Source of the DNA: Neoceratodus forsteri
Taxonomy: Eukaryota > Chordata > Ceratodontiformes > Ceratodontidae
Reading direction: 5' to 3'
DNA: 64,000 nt
Assembly (NCBI GenBank): GCA_016271365.2
Contig: CM057456.1
Location: 663,365,501 to 663,429,500 of the forward strand
Translations under genes and position numbers: made by a program
In this document: in pieces, positions 20,176-32,400 of the stretch
How the letters are laid out: each line of letters starts with the position of its first letter
Numbering within the stretch: position 1 is the stretch's first letter
The notes under the pieces: model-generated
Seen by the model: only the letters and a program-made list of their open reading frames with translations
Told to the model about the DNA's origin: nothing
Databases searched by the model: none

Positions 20176-22539
20176 TGGTACCTTATTTGGAAAAAAAAAC
20201 CAAAAACAATGGTGTAACTGTTTATGCACTTTGCTATAATGTGTATTTCTTGTTTGAATGTTGTACTTCTTTAATGTCATACTTGGGACAGGTGGTCCAC
20301 TGTTTAAATACATGCTATGGTTTAAATGGGGGGATATGTTATTATGGGGAATTAACAAAATATTGCTGTGTGTGCAAGGTTTCAATTAGCTAAAGTGCTT
20401 TAGTACTGTGTTTTTGCCATAAAGTGATGACTAATCTTAAAGTTTTGCAGCTATGGGAACTTGGGATGCCGCTGTGTGAACTAAAAGCAATCCGTATGTA
20501 GGTTTATGAGTGGGTAGCGAGGGGAGAAAAACCTGGGATGCTGTCAGTCAGGCTGAGCTTCTGGTCTTCGTAGGTTTGGTTGGCTGGAGGCCAAGTAGGG
20601 ATTAGCTGAGGGACTGGGGACACCGTTGGGTAGGCTGAGCTTTTTGGACTTTTCGTAGGTCTGGTTGGTGGTCATCCAGTAGAAACAGTAATTACCGGGT
20701 GGTTTAGAAAGCCAGGTTAATGTTAGGCTAGGTAGTGCTAGTTTAGGTTTAGAGTAAGAATAGTGTAAATAGCTGGGTGAGTCTTGGCTCTCCAGGATGG
20801 TGAGTGTTAACAGGGGGAGTGTTTAAACTCCCCAAAATGGGCTTACCTCTGGGTGGCAGTCTCCGGTCTCCCCTGTGCTGCTGGTGATCCTGTGGCTCTG
20901 AGTGGGACTCACGCTTGGTGACTCCCCATTGGTGTGGCTTGCAGCTGTGGCTGGTTTCCCTGCTGTCTCAGCCTTTTCATGCTCAGACCGAGTGGCGGGG
21001 TTGTGTCTATGCCTCCAGGGTTGGTGGGAGTGGTATCAGATCTGGTTTTGGGGATGGCTGGGTTTGGGACTGCTCTGGGTGAAAATAATTAAATGTAAAT
21101 AAAGATGGCAGACCCACATGCACTGCGCATGTGAGGCCACTAAGATTAGGATATTTAAAGGAGCAGCAGAGCCTTTTGAGTAAAGTAGTTTTGGTGCCAG
21201 TTGGCACCAACTGGGGCCAAGTGTAAATAGTTTAAATCAGACTACCAGTCTCGCAGTGCACTCAGACACAGTTTTTTTTTCTGGCTCCTCTGGATTGGTC
21301 TGTGACTGAACCTCTGGAGGTTTGGTGCCTGTGTGGTTAAGGGATAAAAGGGAGGGCATGGCTAAGAAAGGGGGCTACAAGAGGGAGCAGAGAGAGGAAG
21401 AGGCTGGACTGGGACGTTCACCCTCACGGCTGTGTGGCTGTGTTGTTTGGTCCATGCAACAGTTGGAAGAAGGATATGGTGGTGGCTGTCTGGTTTTGGA
21501 GCCTCACCTGTGGGGCAGAAGCCAAGTGCTGTACCGGTTTGGGAGCCCTGCTTCAATTAAAGAGGATCATTGCTGTTAAGGGACAAGGACAGAAATGGGT
21601 AATGCAGAATGGGACCCATATCGGAGGAAAGATAAAGGGAAGAAAGAGATGTCAACTGAAGAGGTGAGGGATTCCAGGGGTTCTGGCTCCACCCTGGTCC
21701 CAAAGATTCTTCACTGTTGCAAGCTATGGAGAGACTGTGATATGGGTGCCAGTGGGTTTTGGGGAGTCCAGAGGTCCAGGGACAGCCCCCTGGTTCATTT
21801 TGGCTGTGGGCAAAGGTTGAAGCTCTGTGTCTGAGAAAGGATTAAATGCTGTTCTGTGTCTAGTGGCCTAATTTGGTCACAAGTTAAGCTGCCTGCTGTT
21901 AAAGGCCTTATTCGGCCTTGAGTTTTGCTAGCTGCATTTGGGCTGTAACTGCCTAGGCTATAGGTAGCACCCTGGAATTTAGCTTGTGATGTGACCTGTT
22001 CAGTCCAGAGAATAAATTAGCTTATGATATGACCCTACCAGTCCAGAGCAAATTGTTTGTGATTTACTGCTCCATGGAGTGACTGTTTCTGTTCATATTA
22101 GCTATTCATTAAATGGGGTCTCCTGTTCCTGCAGTTTTGGTGTTTGCCTCGTTTGTTGAAGGAATTGTTTGCTGCTAAAAGAAGTTTGCCTCCATGGCCA
22201 TGTTCCCAGTGTGTTCTGTGGTGTGATCCCAATGAACCAACACACCATCAAGGAAGACATCAAGAGTCCTGCCTGGTGAAGACAGTCTACAAAGGCCTGC
22301 GGATGAAGTTGGCAAGGCCAGGCAGGTGAAGGTCAGTGTCCTCTCTCCAGTGTACCATCACTGCATTCCCTGGAGGTCTGAGGGCACCCCGATGGAGCAA
22401 ATCCATCACCCACAACACCCAAGGGAATCCAGGTACTGTTTCCTGTCTTTGCTCTGGACTGTTTTCTGGCTGTACAGTTACCCCCTCCCATTAAATTACC
22501 ATCTGGCATACCCCTAGACACCGGGAGGAGGGGCTTACA
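20176..22539 (+). mobile_element. 3' LTR of the LTR retroelement (start uncertain)
   Basis: Ends CTTACA at 22539 and matches the 5' LTR over 21335-22539: TATA-like ATAAAAGGGAG at 21343, ATTAAA at 21556, and the common ATGGGACCCATATC and CCTAGACAC blocks. The part from 20176 to 21334 has no counterpart upstream, because the 5' LTR lost its U3. A 2.36-kb LTR would be long, so the start is only a proposal based on the polypurine-like tract. No CA-ended duplication can be tested, as the opposite flank is lost. Confidence 0.5.
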
Positions 22540-22949
22540 TATGTACCTGGGGTAGTAATGATTAAAAAATATATTTTATATAGTGGTCCTGGCCATTAGG
22601 TGTGCAAAGTCTACAATATTTAAGGTTGTACATATTAGCAGATGTTCAGTCTGTTATTTTTTCATAATGTATTCCCCCAAATGATGTATTATAGGAGGTC
22701 CCAGTTACGAATCCCACAACAATCAATGACTCTCTGTGTAACTGTCCTTTGTCTCTCCATCTTGGTCTGCAAAGTAGGCAGCTGGTGGTAGCAGTGGTAT
22801 GGGGATCTCTGATATTCACTATCTAGGGTTACCCTACAGGGGAATTAGCAGGCGGGATAGCAATGATATTTGAGGATCTCAGCCACTTCCTATTTAGTGT
22901 CAGCCAATAGGGGAGTTAGCAGGCAGGAAAGCTAGCAGGAAGGTGTACA
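22540..22949. other. No gene recognised
   Basis: Short non-coding stretch between the LTR end and the first recognisable CR1 ORF1 sequence. Nothing is identified. Confidence 0.4.
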
Positions 22950-24303
22950 AAACATTCCTTAAGCAAGTCTACAAATAGTCCAAAGCAGAAGATACAAAAG
23001 GTTAAAGGGGTCACCTAAGCACACTTTTAGGAGGGCCTAGAAACTTAGCAAGTGGGGAGGGGGCATGCAGTTGGGGCACAGTGGAGTGGGAAGGGTTGTA
23101 GGGTACAGAGAATGTAGAGCTGTGGTGTTTCTGGAACCACTCTGGGAGATATGGAGATGCCTGGTTTGTATGAAGTTTAGTCAGCTGAGGGCACAGGTGT
23201 GGCAGCCGAGACAAGACATAGGTGCACTGATGGTGGGGGGATGTATAGAGTGATGAAAGGTGGAGAGAGGGGATGCAAGGCTTGGGATCTGGAAAGGGGA
23301 GTGGAGCAGGTATGGCGATAAGTGGATGGGGGCCAAGGGGAAGGGAGGAAAGAACAGATGCCTAGACAGGTCCAAGGGGTCCCTCTCCCCCAGAGGGAAA
23401 GAGGCTTAGAAAAGGGAGTTAGATTACAGCGAAGGGAAAAGAGTAAAGCTGGACAGTGGGGGAGGGCAGTGAGACCATCTCATAGTTGGAGAAGCAGAAC
23501 AAATTCCTCACACTGGATACAGAGGAAGAGGGGAAACCTGGAGGTATGGGGTGGGACACTGGGATAGGGAGGGAGAGAGGTAATGGGTGGGATGCACCAG
23601 GGGAAGTAGGGGAAGGGGTGGAAAATAGTCCAGTAAAGAGGAGCAGGACAGGTGGAGAAGGGGAGTGGGAGAACAAGGGAGAATGAGAAGGCAGGACAGA
23701 GGGGAAGCATAACAAAAGGGTGGAGGGTAGGCTGGAGAGAGAGAGAGAGAGAGCAAAAGGGTAAGACAGAGGGCATACCTAAAGGAGAGAGGCAGGGGAG
23801 GAGGGGATGGGAAAAAGGACATCTGGGGTAGTAAGCTGGAGGGGACACAACAGAGACAAGTGGGGAAAGGGGAGGTAGATGGGAGAGGGCAGTAGGACAG
23901 ACAGAGAGGAGAGAGGGCCCAGAATAAAGGAGGGAGGGTGGTAATCTTCAGTGATTCAATTGTGAAGGGGGAGATGGGGAAGGAAACAGTCAAGAGCGAA
24001 GTGCAGGATGGTAGAATGTATGCCAGTAATGATGGTAGGAAGAATGGGTCACTGATAGTGCAGTCCGTGGGTCAGGGGGAGGGAAGCCCCATATCATAGT
24101 ACACTTTGGGATGAATTACTTTGCAGGATGTGAGGTGAGGGAGGTGCAAGAGAGGTTCAGGTAAGTGGAGAGAATTTACAGTGAGCAGGGGAAATGGTAG
24201 CTTTCTCAGAGGTGCTTCCGGTTCTGAGGGCCAGAATGCCAAAGAAGGCAAGGATAGAGGAATTTAATCGATGGCTTAGGGGGTGGTATGCAAAGGAAGG
24301 GTG
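22950..24303 (+). pseudogene. CR1 ORF1 with esterase-like domain, 5' part
   Basis: First section of a nearly full-length plus-strand CR1. The region 23150-23230 gives CMKFSQLRAQVWQ-like sequence as in CR1 ORF1 N-termini, followed by a basic, low-complexity stretch to about 23900. From 23940 the esterase domain reads VVIFSDSIVKG (block I), then VAFSEVLPVLRARMPKK and EEFNRWLRGWYAKEGC. It stops at 24303, where a minus-strand CR1 is inserted, and its C-terminal part (LYVLDRLYLSRQGTRVLKG) resumes at 26640. Frames are broken. Confidence 0.7.
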
Positions 24304-26634
24304 TATATGAACACACAAATATGCCAGCAGAAACAGACCACCCGGTCTAAGTCTGCTTGAGTGTGCAGCCAACACCCCTAGTTTGCAGCTGCCCCACCCC
24401 TCTCCTCTTTGTCATCCCACTGCCATCCCCCACCCTCACTCTCATCTGTTCCCTGTCCCATGCCTTTTTGAAGCTGTTCACAGATTTACATGATACCACC
24501 CATTCTGGTAGGAGTTCCATTTTGCTACCACACTCTCTGTGAAATAGTGTCTTCTCATTACTTTCCTAAATCTTCCCCCCTCTATTCTTAGCCCATGCAC
24601 CCTGGTGACCCTCTCCCTCCTTAACTTAAGGACCCAATCTGCCTCATCCTTATTGATTCCCCTCAGATATTTGAATGTCTCTATCATGTCCCCTCTGTCC
24701 CTTCTATCCTCCGGGGGTGTACGTATTTATGTCTCCCAGCCTGCTGTCATAGTCTCACCCCTCCATTCCAAATATCATCTTTGTTGCCCTCCCCTGCATC
24801 CCCTCCAGTAGCCTGATAGCATGCTTTAGGTATGGCCTCCCAAACTGCACACAATACTCTAAGTACAGCCTTACCAGCGACCTGTAGAGGGGCATGATCA
24901 CCTCTCTTCGTCTGGATGAAAAAACCCTCGCTATGCACCCCAGCATTTTGCTCACTTTTACAGCCACTCTCCTGCACAGGGCAGTGTTGTTCATGGTCCC
25001 TGTTATCATCACTCCTGGGTCCTTCTCCTCCTCAGTGATCCCCAGCTTAATCCCCCAGCCAGTATTCTCTCCTTGGGTTCTTCACCCCAACGTGCATAAC
25101 CTTACACTTCTTTGCATTGAACCCCAGCTGCCACCTCTCTGACCATTCCTCTAGCTTGTGTAGGTGCCCCTGCAGCTGCTTCCATCCCTCCTCTCCATCC
25201 ACCACTGCTCCGATTTTGGTGTCATCAGCGAACAGACTTACCTTACTCACCACCCCATGTGCAATGTCTGATATGAAGAACCCAAACAATACTGGCCCCA
25301 ACACAGAGCCCTGTGTTACCCCACTTGTCACCAACCTTGGAGTTGAGAGCTCCCCTCTCACCACCTCCCGTTATAGCCTGCCACTCAGCCAGCTTGTAAT
25401 CCAGTTAATCATTTCTGCCCCTACCCCTACACCAGTTAGCTTCTCCCCAAGCTGCCCATGAGGCACTGAATTGAAGGTCTTGCTGAAGTCCAAGTGAAGA
25501 ACATCCACTGCATGACCCTTGTCCAGCTCACCTGTCACCCAGTCATAATATTGTATGAGGTTGGTTTGATAAGACTTCCCTGAAACAAACCCATGCTGCC
25601 TCACATCCTGGAGGCCATTGCCGTCCAGGTACGACACCAGTCTTTCCCTTAGTATCATTTCCATGAGTTTGTACACAATGGAGGTGAGACTTACTGGATG
25701 ATAATTACCCAGTTCATCCCTTGGCCCGATCTTGTGTAACTGTACTATATGTGCCATCCTCCAGTCCAGTGGCGCACATCCTGACTCCAGTGAGGTGCTG
25801 TACAGATCTGCCAGCAGCTACTCCAACACCTCTGCCATTTCCCTAAGCACTCCGGGGTGGATACCATCTGACCCTGATGCCTTGTCTACCTTCAGTGCAC
25901 TCAGTCCCTCTAGGACTCTACTTGCCTCAATTCTTCCATCTGTCGCCTCCTCTCTCCCTGTCCCCACCATCCCAGACCATGCTGGTAGCAGTCCCCCCCC
26001 CTTTCTTCTGTGAACATTGAGCAAAAGTATTCATTCAGTCCTTCTGCCTGCTCCCCCCTTTTCCATCTACTCCCCACCCCTTTTTATCTTCACTATTGTC
26101 TCCTTGCATTTCCTTTTCTCCCTGATGTATCCGAAAAAGTCTTTCTCACCCCCTCCCATTAATTCCCTGTGCTAATCTCAGCTCCCTCTGGGCCTTGGCT
26201 CCTCTCACTTTTCTGGTCATCTCCCTGGAACATCTTGCATATTCCTCCATGTCCACTTCCTTCCCCATCCTCTTAAACCTCTGGTGCGCCACTCGTTTTG
26301 CCCTCACCACCTCCACAACCTCGCTGTTCAACCAGCATGGTTTTCTTGCTCTGCTCCGCTTTCTCTGTGCCTTGGTGCAGGCTTCTGTTGCCTCTGTAAT
26401 CCCCCCCATTTAATAATATCCCATTTCTGCTCTACGTCTATCTTCTGCCTTATGCCCTCCAGTTTCCCCCTTTCAGTACTTCCTGCATCCTCCCAGAGTC
26501 CGCCTCCTTGAAATTTGCCACCTGAGTAACTGATTTCTCTGGCTTTATGCACATCGTGATATTAAACCACACCATTTGGTGATCGCTGCTGACTAGTGGG
26601 TTCTCTATCTTTATTTCCCTCACTCTTGTTGGGG
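24304..26634 (-). mobile_element. CR1 LINE inserted in antisense into another CR1
   Basis: A 5'-truncated minus-strand CR1 with its 3' end at about 24304 and its truncation inside the endonuclease at about 26634. It splits the esterase domain of a plus-strand CR1, whose sequence resumes at 26635. Size 2.33 kb. The tail carries a TTTCTGCTGGCATATTTGTG motif, as in the tail at 31500-31545. Confidence 0.85.
24478..26634 (-). pseudogene. CR1 ORF2 (endonuclease end to RT), broken
   Basis: In element order: end of endonuclease with SSDHQMVWFNI (26659-26450), where the SDH catalytic motif is intact; linker with RSRARKPCWLNSEVVEVVRAK (26409-26146); ALKVDKASGSDGIHPGVLRE (26024-25818); RT fingers and palm HIVQLHKIGPRDELGNYHPV and VLHLDFSKTFNSVPHGQLG (25757-25371); GVTQGSVLGPVLFGFFISDI and FADDTKIGAVVD (25364-25047); and the C-terminal block ending HYFTESVVAKWN (24687-24478). 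Frames change several times. Motifs are well kept, so this copy is younger than its host, consistent with its inserted position. Confidence 0.88.
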
Positions 26635-28570
26635 GCTGGGGAGGAAACTGGGATAACAAAGGCCTCTATGTACTGGACAGGCTGTATCTGAGTAGACAGG
26701 GTACAAGGGTCCTGAAGGGCAAGCTGGAAGAATACATAGGGAACAACCTCAAAATGAACTAACAGTGGTGAGGAAGCAGGGTGCATAGCACCCTTACTGA
26801 CCTGATGGAGAGGGCCAATAGGCCTCCCTCCCAATTATGCTAGCACGGGGAGGAGGCAGATGAAGCAAGTGAAGGTGGGGGTGACTGAAGGAAGAGGGGT
26901 TGATGGGGGCACATCAAGAAGAAAAGAGGTCCCCAGTCATGGTGGAGGGTGGTATCTCTGAATGCTATAATCCTGGGAAACAAGATGGCAGATTTACAGA
27001 CTCTGGTGGCAGACAGAGAGATGGACATAGTGGCCATCACAGAGACATGGGACACACTAAAGCATGGCTTGGACCTCGCAGTTCTCGGTATAAACTATAT
27101 AGGAAGGCTAGGGAGACAGGAAGAGGAGGCGTGGCTCTGTACATGAAGGAAGGGATAACTTGAACCAGAGAGGAAGCAGTGGAAGGTACGACTGAAGTGC
27201 TGTGGTTATAGGTACAACTCACTGGGGGAAGAAACTAAGGATGGGGGGATCTACAGTCCACCTTCCCAGGGAAAGGAATTGGACAGGGTTCTAGGGTCTC
27301 AAAGCATCAAAACGTCCAGCAATGGGGAGGTAGTGATAACAGGAGATTTTAATCCACCAGGGATGGATTGGAATATTCAGGTTACTCCCTGCACTAGGGA
27401 GCACGTACTCCTGGAGGCATTTCAGAGTGGTTCCCTGGCCAAGGGTGTCTTGGAACCAACTAGGGAGGGAGCTGTACTGGATAAAGGCCTGTCCAACTGA
27501 AGGCATGTTCAGGATGTGAAAGTGGAAGTGTCACTTGCATGGAGTGACCAGCACATGGTGTGGTTCCACCTGGATATGGGCAGGGGGATGATCAGAACCT
27601 AGACAAGAGCTTTGGACCTTAGGAAGGCTGACTTTAGCAGAATGGGAGAAATTCTAGTAGCTTGCTTTGCTGGAATCAGAAGGGAAATGGAAGTAGAACA
27701 ATTATGGGCAATAATAAATGATGTACTAATGGAGGCCACTAATGAGTGTGTCAAAATCAAAAGTAAGAAAGCTAAAGCCAAAAAGCTCAGCTGGTTTGGA
27801 AAGGAGGTGGTAAAAGCTGTAGGTAATAAGAGGGAAGCCTTCTAGAAGTACTAACATACTCAAAGGGAAGAGGTTAGGGTGGATTACTCTGCTAAGTGAA
27901 GAGAGGCAAACAAAGCTATTAGGGTGACAAAGGCTAAAAATGAAGTACAGCTAGCACAGGGGGTAAAACCAGGAGAGACGTCCTTTTTTCAATATATATA
28001 AAGGAGAAAAGGAACACCAAGTATGAAATAGTCAGATTAATGAAAAACGGTGGTTTGGCAGAGGGTAGTGAAGAGAAAGTGAATGTACTTAACAAGTACT
28101 TCTATTCAGTCTTCACTAGGGAGAAGGACAGACATGTGCCACAAGGGAAAGGGGTGGGAGTTGAGACAGGGAGGGTGGAGTTACGAATGGCAACATTCAT
28201 GCTGACAGGGTACTTAAGAAGGTGCATAAATCTCCATGGCCAGATGGTGTACACCCAAGTGTCCTAAGGGAACTGCCGGAGGCTGTGGCGGATCCCCTGG
28301 CAGACCTGTTTAACACCTCTCTGGACTCTGGGATTGTGCCCAGGATTGGAGAGCTAGACATGTGGTGTCTCTCCACATATGTGTCCTGAAGGATGAGCCA
28401 GGGTACTACAGGCTGGTCAGTCTGTCTTTGATAGTGTGTTAGCTGATGGAGACCATCCTGAAGGAGAGACTGTTGCGCTTTCTAGAGGATAATAGGCTCC
28501 AGGATGTGAGGCAGCTTAGGTTTGTGTTGGGGAGGTCCTGCCAGACAAACCTGATTGATTTTTCTTGTTT
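26635..28570 (+). pseudogene. CR1 continuation: esterase end, endonuclease, linker, RT start
   Basis: Resumes the plus-strand CR1 with LYVLDRLYLSRQGTRVLKGK (26660-26720), then after ORF1 the endonuclease: MVSLNAIILGNKMADLQTLV and MDIVAITETWDT (26949-27060), VVITGDFNPPGMDWN (27330-27375) and ATREG-type LVLEPTREGAVLD sequence; then the linker (27612-27845; EEKVNVLNKYFYSVFTREKD near 28075-28135) and the first RT motif METILKERLLRFLEDNRLQD, VRQLRFVLGRSCQTNLIDF (28446-28560). It breaks off right after LIDF, where a composite insert begins, and RT resumes at 30263. Confidence 0.8.
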
Positions 28571-28993
28571 TACTTACTGTTTATGCTCCCTGCATATTGG
28601 GACCTCCAGACACCTCCAGATCAACTCCTAATACCCAGCCACAGCCAACTATCTCCACAGAGCCTTTGCTGTACCCCTCCAAGGTGGATCCCTGGACATC
28701 TAGTTGTGTCAGGTAGGGTCAGTGCTGGTAAAATAGGGATGACTTGGATATACTGGGGCCATCTTCATGGCAGAGGTGCTGGGGTTACAGATTTTTCCTC
28801 TGTGTTTCACCCTCCTGGGATGTTGCATTCAGTGAAGTCAAGGCATTTGTTTGCACACCATGTGCACATCCCCCAATGGTGTCAGCAACATCCCCTCCTG
28901 CCAACACCATCCACAGGTGCACTGCCATCTATGGTGGCCCAGGTGACGGTATCGCTGTGAACAATGGAGCCCTCCCTTCCCGGAGGAGGAGAG
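28571..28993. other. Unrecognised insert, left part
   Basis: Unrecognised sequence that, with 30146-30262, separates the two halves of a CR1 RT. The CR1 motif CTGATTGATTTT at the left border is echoed by CTTACTGATTTC at the right (30275 region), possibly an old 12-bp target duplication. The open frame 28565-28960 shows no domain. Family unknown. Positions 28989-28993 (GAGAG) are the left flank of the LTR. Confidence 0.4.
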
Positions 28994-30145
28994 TGTGACA
29001 CTTGGACAGCTGGCCCTGATCACTATATCATTTTTTGTAATATAAAAATGTGTTACGGACTGTCTCTCATGAGAAATGCTGAAACAGCATGTAAGTATGA
29101 CACACACACACCAGTTTTATATTCAAGGTGTTACCTGGAAGGCCAGAAGCTAATTACAGAGTAGAACAGGCCTTAATCACGGCTGTCCTATTTATCTAAG
29201 TTAATTATAGCTGTAGTTGCTAAGAGGAAAATCACAAACTTTTATGGCATTTAGGGAAGAGTGCAGGATTATGTGACACTGGTGCGAAGCCATGAATGCT
29301 TTGATGTCTGTGTGAGAGAGGATACTGCTTATAGATGAAAGGAAATTTACAGACTTAATTGGGGAAGTCACATGGGGAAAGGAGTTTCTGCTGATGTAAT
29401 CTTAATTATCTTACCTTCTAATATGATAAAATATCCTGGGTGTATGATTTTTCATAACCAGGGGAGGAGCTAGGTGACCTCACGCAAAGAGGTGGGCAAA
29501 GCCAGCGTTTAAACAAGTATTCTGTTTTCCTTCAGAGACTTTGATCTACACTCTGACAAAGAAACATCTTTAAGCACTTTAAGCAAGTATACAGGTAGAG
29601 AAAGACAAAATCTAAGTACTGTAGTAGGAATTGCACTGTTAAAACCTTGTTCTTTTAAAAGATTTGTATGTTTTGTGATATATGGTTCTGTATTTTATGT
29701 TTTACATATTTTTTTATCTATTTTAGTAAAACTCTATTTTTAGAGCCTACTTGGTCTGTCTTTGAAATTCTTCCTTTAACAAGTGAAATATTTGTGGTTA
29801 AAGCAGACACCATGCATAAGCTTGAATGGTGATACCAAACTGGAAAAAAGTAAGATTAATCTGAAGTCTTTATCAGAGTTTTTAAGGGTTCATTTCTGTA
29901 CGCCTGGTTAGGTGCCCATAGGCAAAGATATCTGGCCCCCGAAGACTGAATTATCTGAGCCTGTGCATTGGGTATGGTAGCAAGAGGTTCACAGTTTGAA
30001 TCCCTCCAGAACTGAGACCAAAGGTTGATTCAAACCCACAAAACAGACAGGAGGTTACCCTGTTTCTTCTAACTGTTCACAAGACTGTACTCAGAGATTG
30101 GCACTGTGGGAGTAGAGGGCTGACATGCAGAGTGGATTTGTGACA
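28994..30145 (+). mobile_element. Solo LTR, copy A
   Basis: Runs from TGTGACACTTGG to GGATTTGTGACA (TG...CA ends, 1152 bp) with flanks GAGAG and GAAAG, a 5-bp duplication with one mismatch. It is homologous over its length to 52468-53576 in the opposite orientation; shared blocks include GATCACT..ATCATTTTTTG, GAGAAATGCTGAAACAGCAT and GTGTTACCTGGAAGGCC. A run TTAGTAAAACTCTATTTTTA near 29720 may lie in R/U5. No coding sequence is present. Confidence 0.75.
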
Positions 30146-30262
30146 GAAAGTGTCCCCTGGGATGTTTGATCCTTCTCCCCCGGCCAGCCCCCAGTGACCC
30201 AAGCTCATTCCTGAACTTGGGTCACTGGCATCACAAGCAATAGCACCGCTATTGTGCTGATG
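30146..30262. other. Unrecognised insert, right part, with hairpin
   Basis: Continuation of the insert that begins at 28571. It contains the inverted repeat CCAGTGACCCAAG...CTTGGGTCACTGG (about 30189-30229), a 13-bp stem with a loop of about 14 nt. Confidence 0.5.
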
Positions 30263-31545
30263 GGCCGGCCATGATCCTTACTGATTTCATCAACTGGGTC
30301 ACCAGGGCAGTGGACAAGGGCCAAACAGTTGATATCCTGTATCTAGATTTCAACAAGGCCTTCAACTCTGTGCCTCACAGAACACTGGTTAGGAAACTAG
30401 AAGACCTAGGGGTGGGGGCTAAGCTCATTGGGTGGGTCAGAATTTTGCTACAGGACAGAAGTCAAAGGGTTGTAGTGTGGGGCAGGGGGTTCTCAGAAGC
30501 TAGGCCTGTGACCAACGGGTTCCCACAGGGCTCTGTGCTTGGTCTAGTGTTGTTTAACATATTCTTAAGTGGCATTATGAATGGGATCAGGCTTAAGATA
30601 TTCCTGCTCACAGATGACATAAAGTTCTGTGGGAAGGTGGATATTGAAGAGGGGAGACAGGAACTCAGAGAAGACCAGGCTAGGCTAGAGAGGTGGTCTG
30701 GCATTTGGCAACTGAGATTCACCATTTAAAAGTGGAAATTTATGCATTTGGGGGTGAAAAACTCAGGGACCAAATACTGGTTGGGTGGTGTGCAGGTAAC
30801 TGGGTCAGAGGAGGAAAAAGACCAGGGTGTATTTATGATGAGTGACCTGAAATACTCAGCACAGTGCAGGAAGGCAATGGTCAAACCGAATTGGATGCTG
30901 GGCTGAAAAGCCAAGGGAATCACCAGCAGGAAGGTGGAAATCATTTTGCCACTGTGCAGATCTCTAGTGAGATTGCATCTAGAGTATAATGTGGAGTATT
31001 TGTCCCATTATCTTAAGAAAGATATAAACTTGTGGGAAACAGTCCAGAGAAGGGATAGCAAGATGATTCAGGGCCAGCAGGGCAACACCTATGAGGAGAG
31101 GCTCAGGGACCCCAACATGTACTCTCTTGAGGACAGAAGAATGGGGGGACATGATTGAGACCGTCAAGTACTTTAAAGGTATAAACTGGGTAAGCACAAA
31201 GGGCTTCTTCAGCCTTAGTGGAAACACAATCACTAGGGGTAGCAGCCTAAAGCTGGTGGGTGGAAGGTTCAGAAAGGAGATGAGGAGGCACTTTTTCACT
31301 GGGAGGATGGTGAACATGTGGAATTAGTTGCTGCAGGAGGTAGTTTCCCTACAAATGGTGGAGAGTTTCAGGAGAAGTTGGGACAGGGTGAATGGGGAAG
31401 CTGCAGGTGTCAGGGGAGGGGGTATTTGACAAGGGCCAAGGGAGATATGGGGAAGTTTCTTGTGTAAATGCAGTGGGAACTGCACATTTGAGCAAACTAG
31501 ATAAACTGTAAGGCCTTTATCTGCTGGCACATTTGTATGTTGATA
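30263..31545 (+). pseudogene. CR1 continuation: RT palm to 3' end
   Basis: Frame 30271-30729 carries LTDFINWVTRAVDKGQTVDI, LYLDFNKAFNSVPHRTL, GFPQGSVLGLVLFNIFLSGI and the active site LLTDDIKFC (FADD degraded to LTDD). It continues with VRLHLEYNVEYL and TYEERLRDPNMYSLEDRR (30934-31158) and HFFTGRMVNMWN (31327). The 3' UTR ends near 31545 with an ACATTTGTATGTTGATATG tail. Together with 22950-24303 and 26635-28570 this makes a CR1 of about 4.6 kb, near the full CR1 length. Confidence 0.8.
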
Positions 31546-31601
31546 TGTACTTGTATATTTCCTATGTGTGATGTTTTGATTTTTAAAACCAATAGAGTTA
31601 A
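31012..31601 (+). repeat. Tandem duplication, copy 1 left part
   Basis: The CR1 C-terminal and tail sequence plus about 55 bp of non-CR1 flank (GTGATGTTTTGATTTTTAAA) is repeated at 35268-35870. After the foldback element copy 1 continues at 34862-35210. Because the shared sequence continues past the CR1 tail into flanking DNA on both sides of the foldback, a duplication of host DNA is favoured over two CR1 insertions. Confidence 0.7.
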
Positions 31602-31889
31602 AAGATACCTAAACCATCTTTTATACACATTTTTTTAAATGACTCCATAGTCTTGTAAAGGAGAGGCTGTTGTTTACATTTATACTGAAACTGCATTTAT
31701 TAAAGCAGGATAAATGCAGTTTTATGGCATTTGAAAATTGTAAATGCAGCCTCTCCTGATTCAAAAATCCAGCTCCACAAATCCTAAAATGGCTGCCTTG
31801 ATGATGTAATTGAAGAGAGAGAGGAGAGAGAGAGAGAGATGCCCAGCTGAGCAGACATATTCTAGCTATGATAACTGTATTCAGATGCA

Positions 31890-32400
31890 AATAACTTTAA
31901 AATGAAAAAATGATAGCATGGTACTGTGAGTACAAAAGTTGTTCAGCACAAAAATATCTATAAAATGATTGGTGTTTCATTTATAGATACTGTTTAGTTT
32001 TTTTAAAAAATTAGTAAAAAAAGCAGCAGCAGAAAATTCAATTATGTTTCACTTTTTCAACAAACAAATGCAAATGATATTAAAACAAAAAAATAATAGC
32101 ATGGTACTGTGAGCATAACATTTGCTCAGCACAAAAATATCCACAAAATGACTAGTGCTTCATTTATATGTGCCATTTAGTTTTTTTATAATTAGCTAAA
32201 AAAAACAGCAGAAAGTTCAATTATTTTTCTCTTTTTGCAACACACAAATGTAAATAGCTTTAAACTGAAAAAAGACAGCATGGCACTTTGAGCACAAAAG
32301 TTGATCAGCACAAATATATCTATCAAATGAATGGTGTTTCATTTATAGATACCTTTTAGATTTTTTATAATCAGCAAAAAATGTCAGGACATTCATTTTT
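31890..32400 (+). repeat. ~180-bp tandem repeat, left arm (3 units)
   Basis: Units are marked by ATAGCATGGTACTGTGAG-like sequence at about 31913, 32096 and 32275, followed by CAGCACAAAAATATC and GTTTCATTTATA. The same unit occurs in reverse complement in the right arm. Confidence 0.85.

Noticed and set aside
23011..23993. Long Pro/Ser/Leu-rich minus-strand frames
   Set aside because: They are antisense translations of the purine-rich CR1 ORF1 on the plus strand.
28994..30145. DNA transposon with terminal inverted repeats (TGTGACA/TGTCACA)
   Set aside because: The outer few bases are partly inverted but pairing does not extend inward. TG...CA ends and 4-5-bp duplications fit a solo LTR better.
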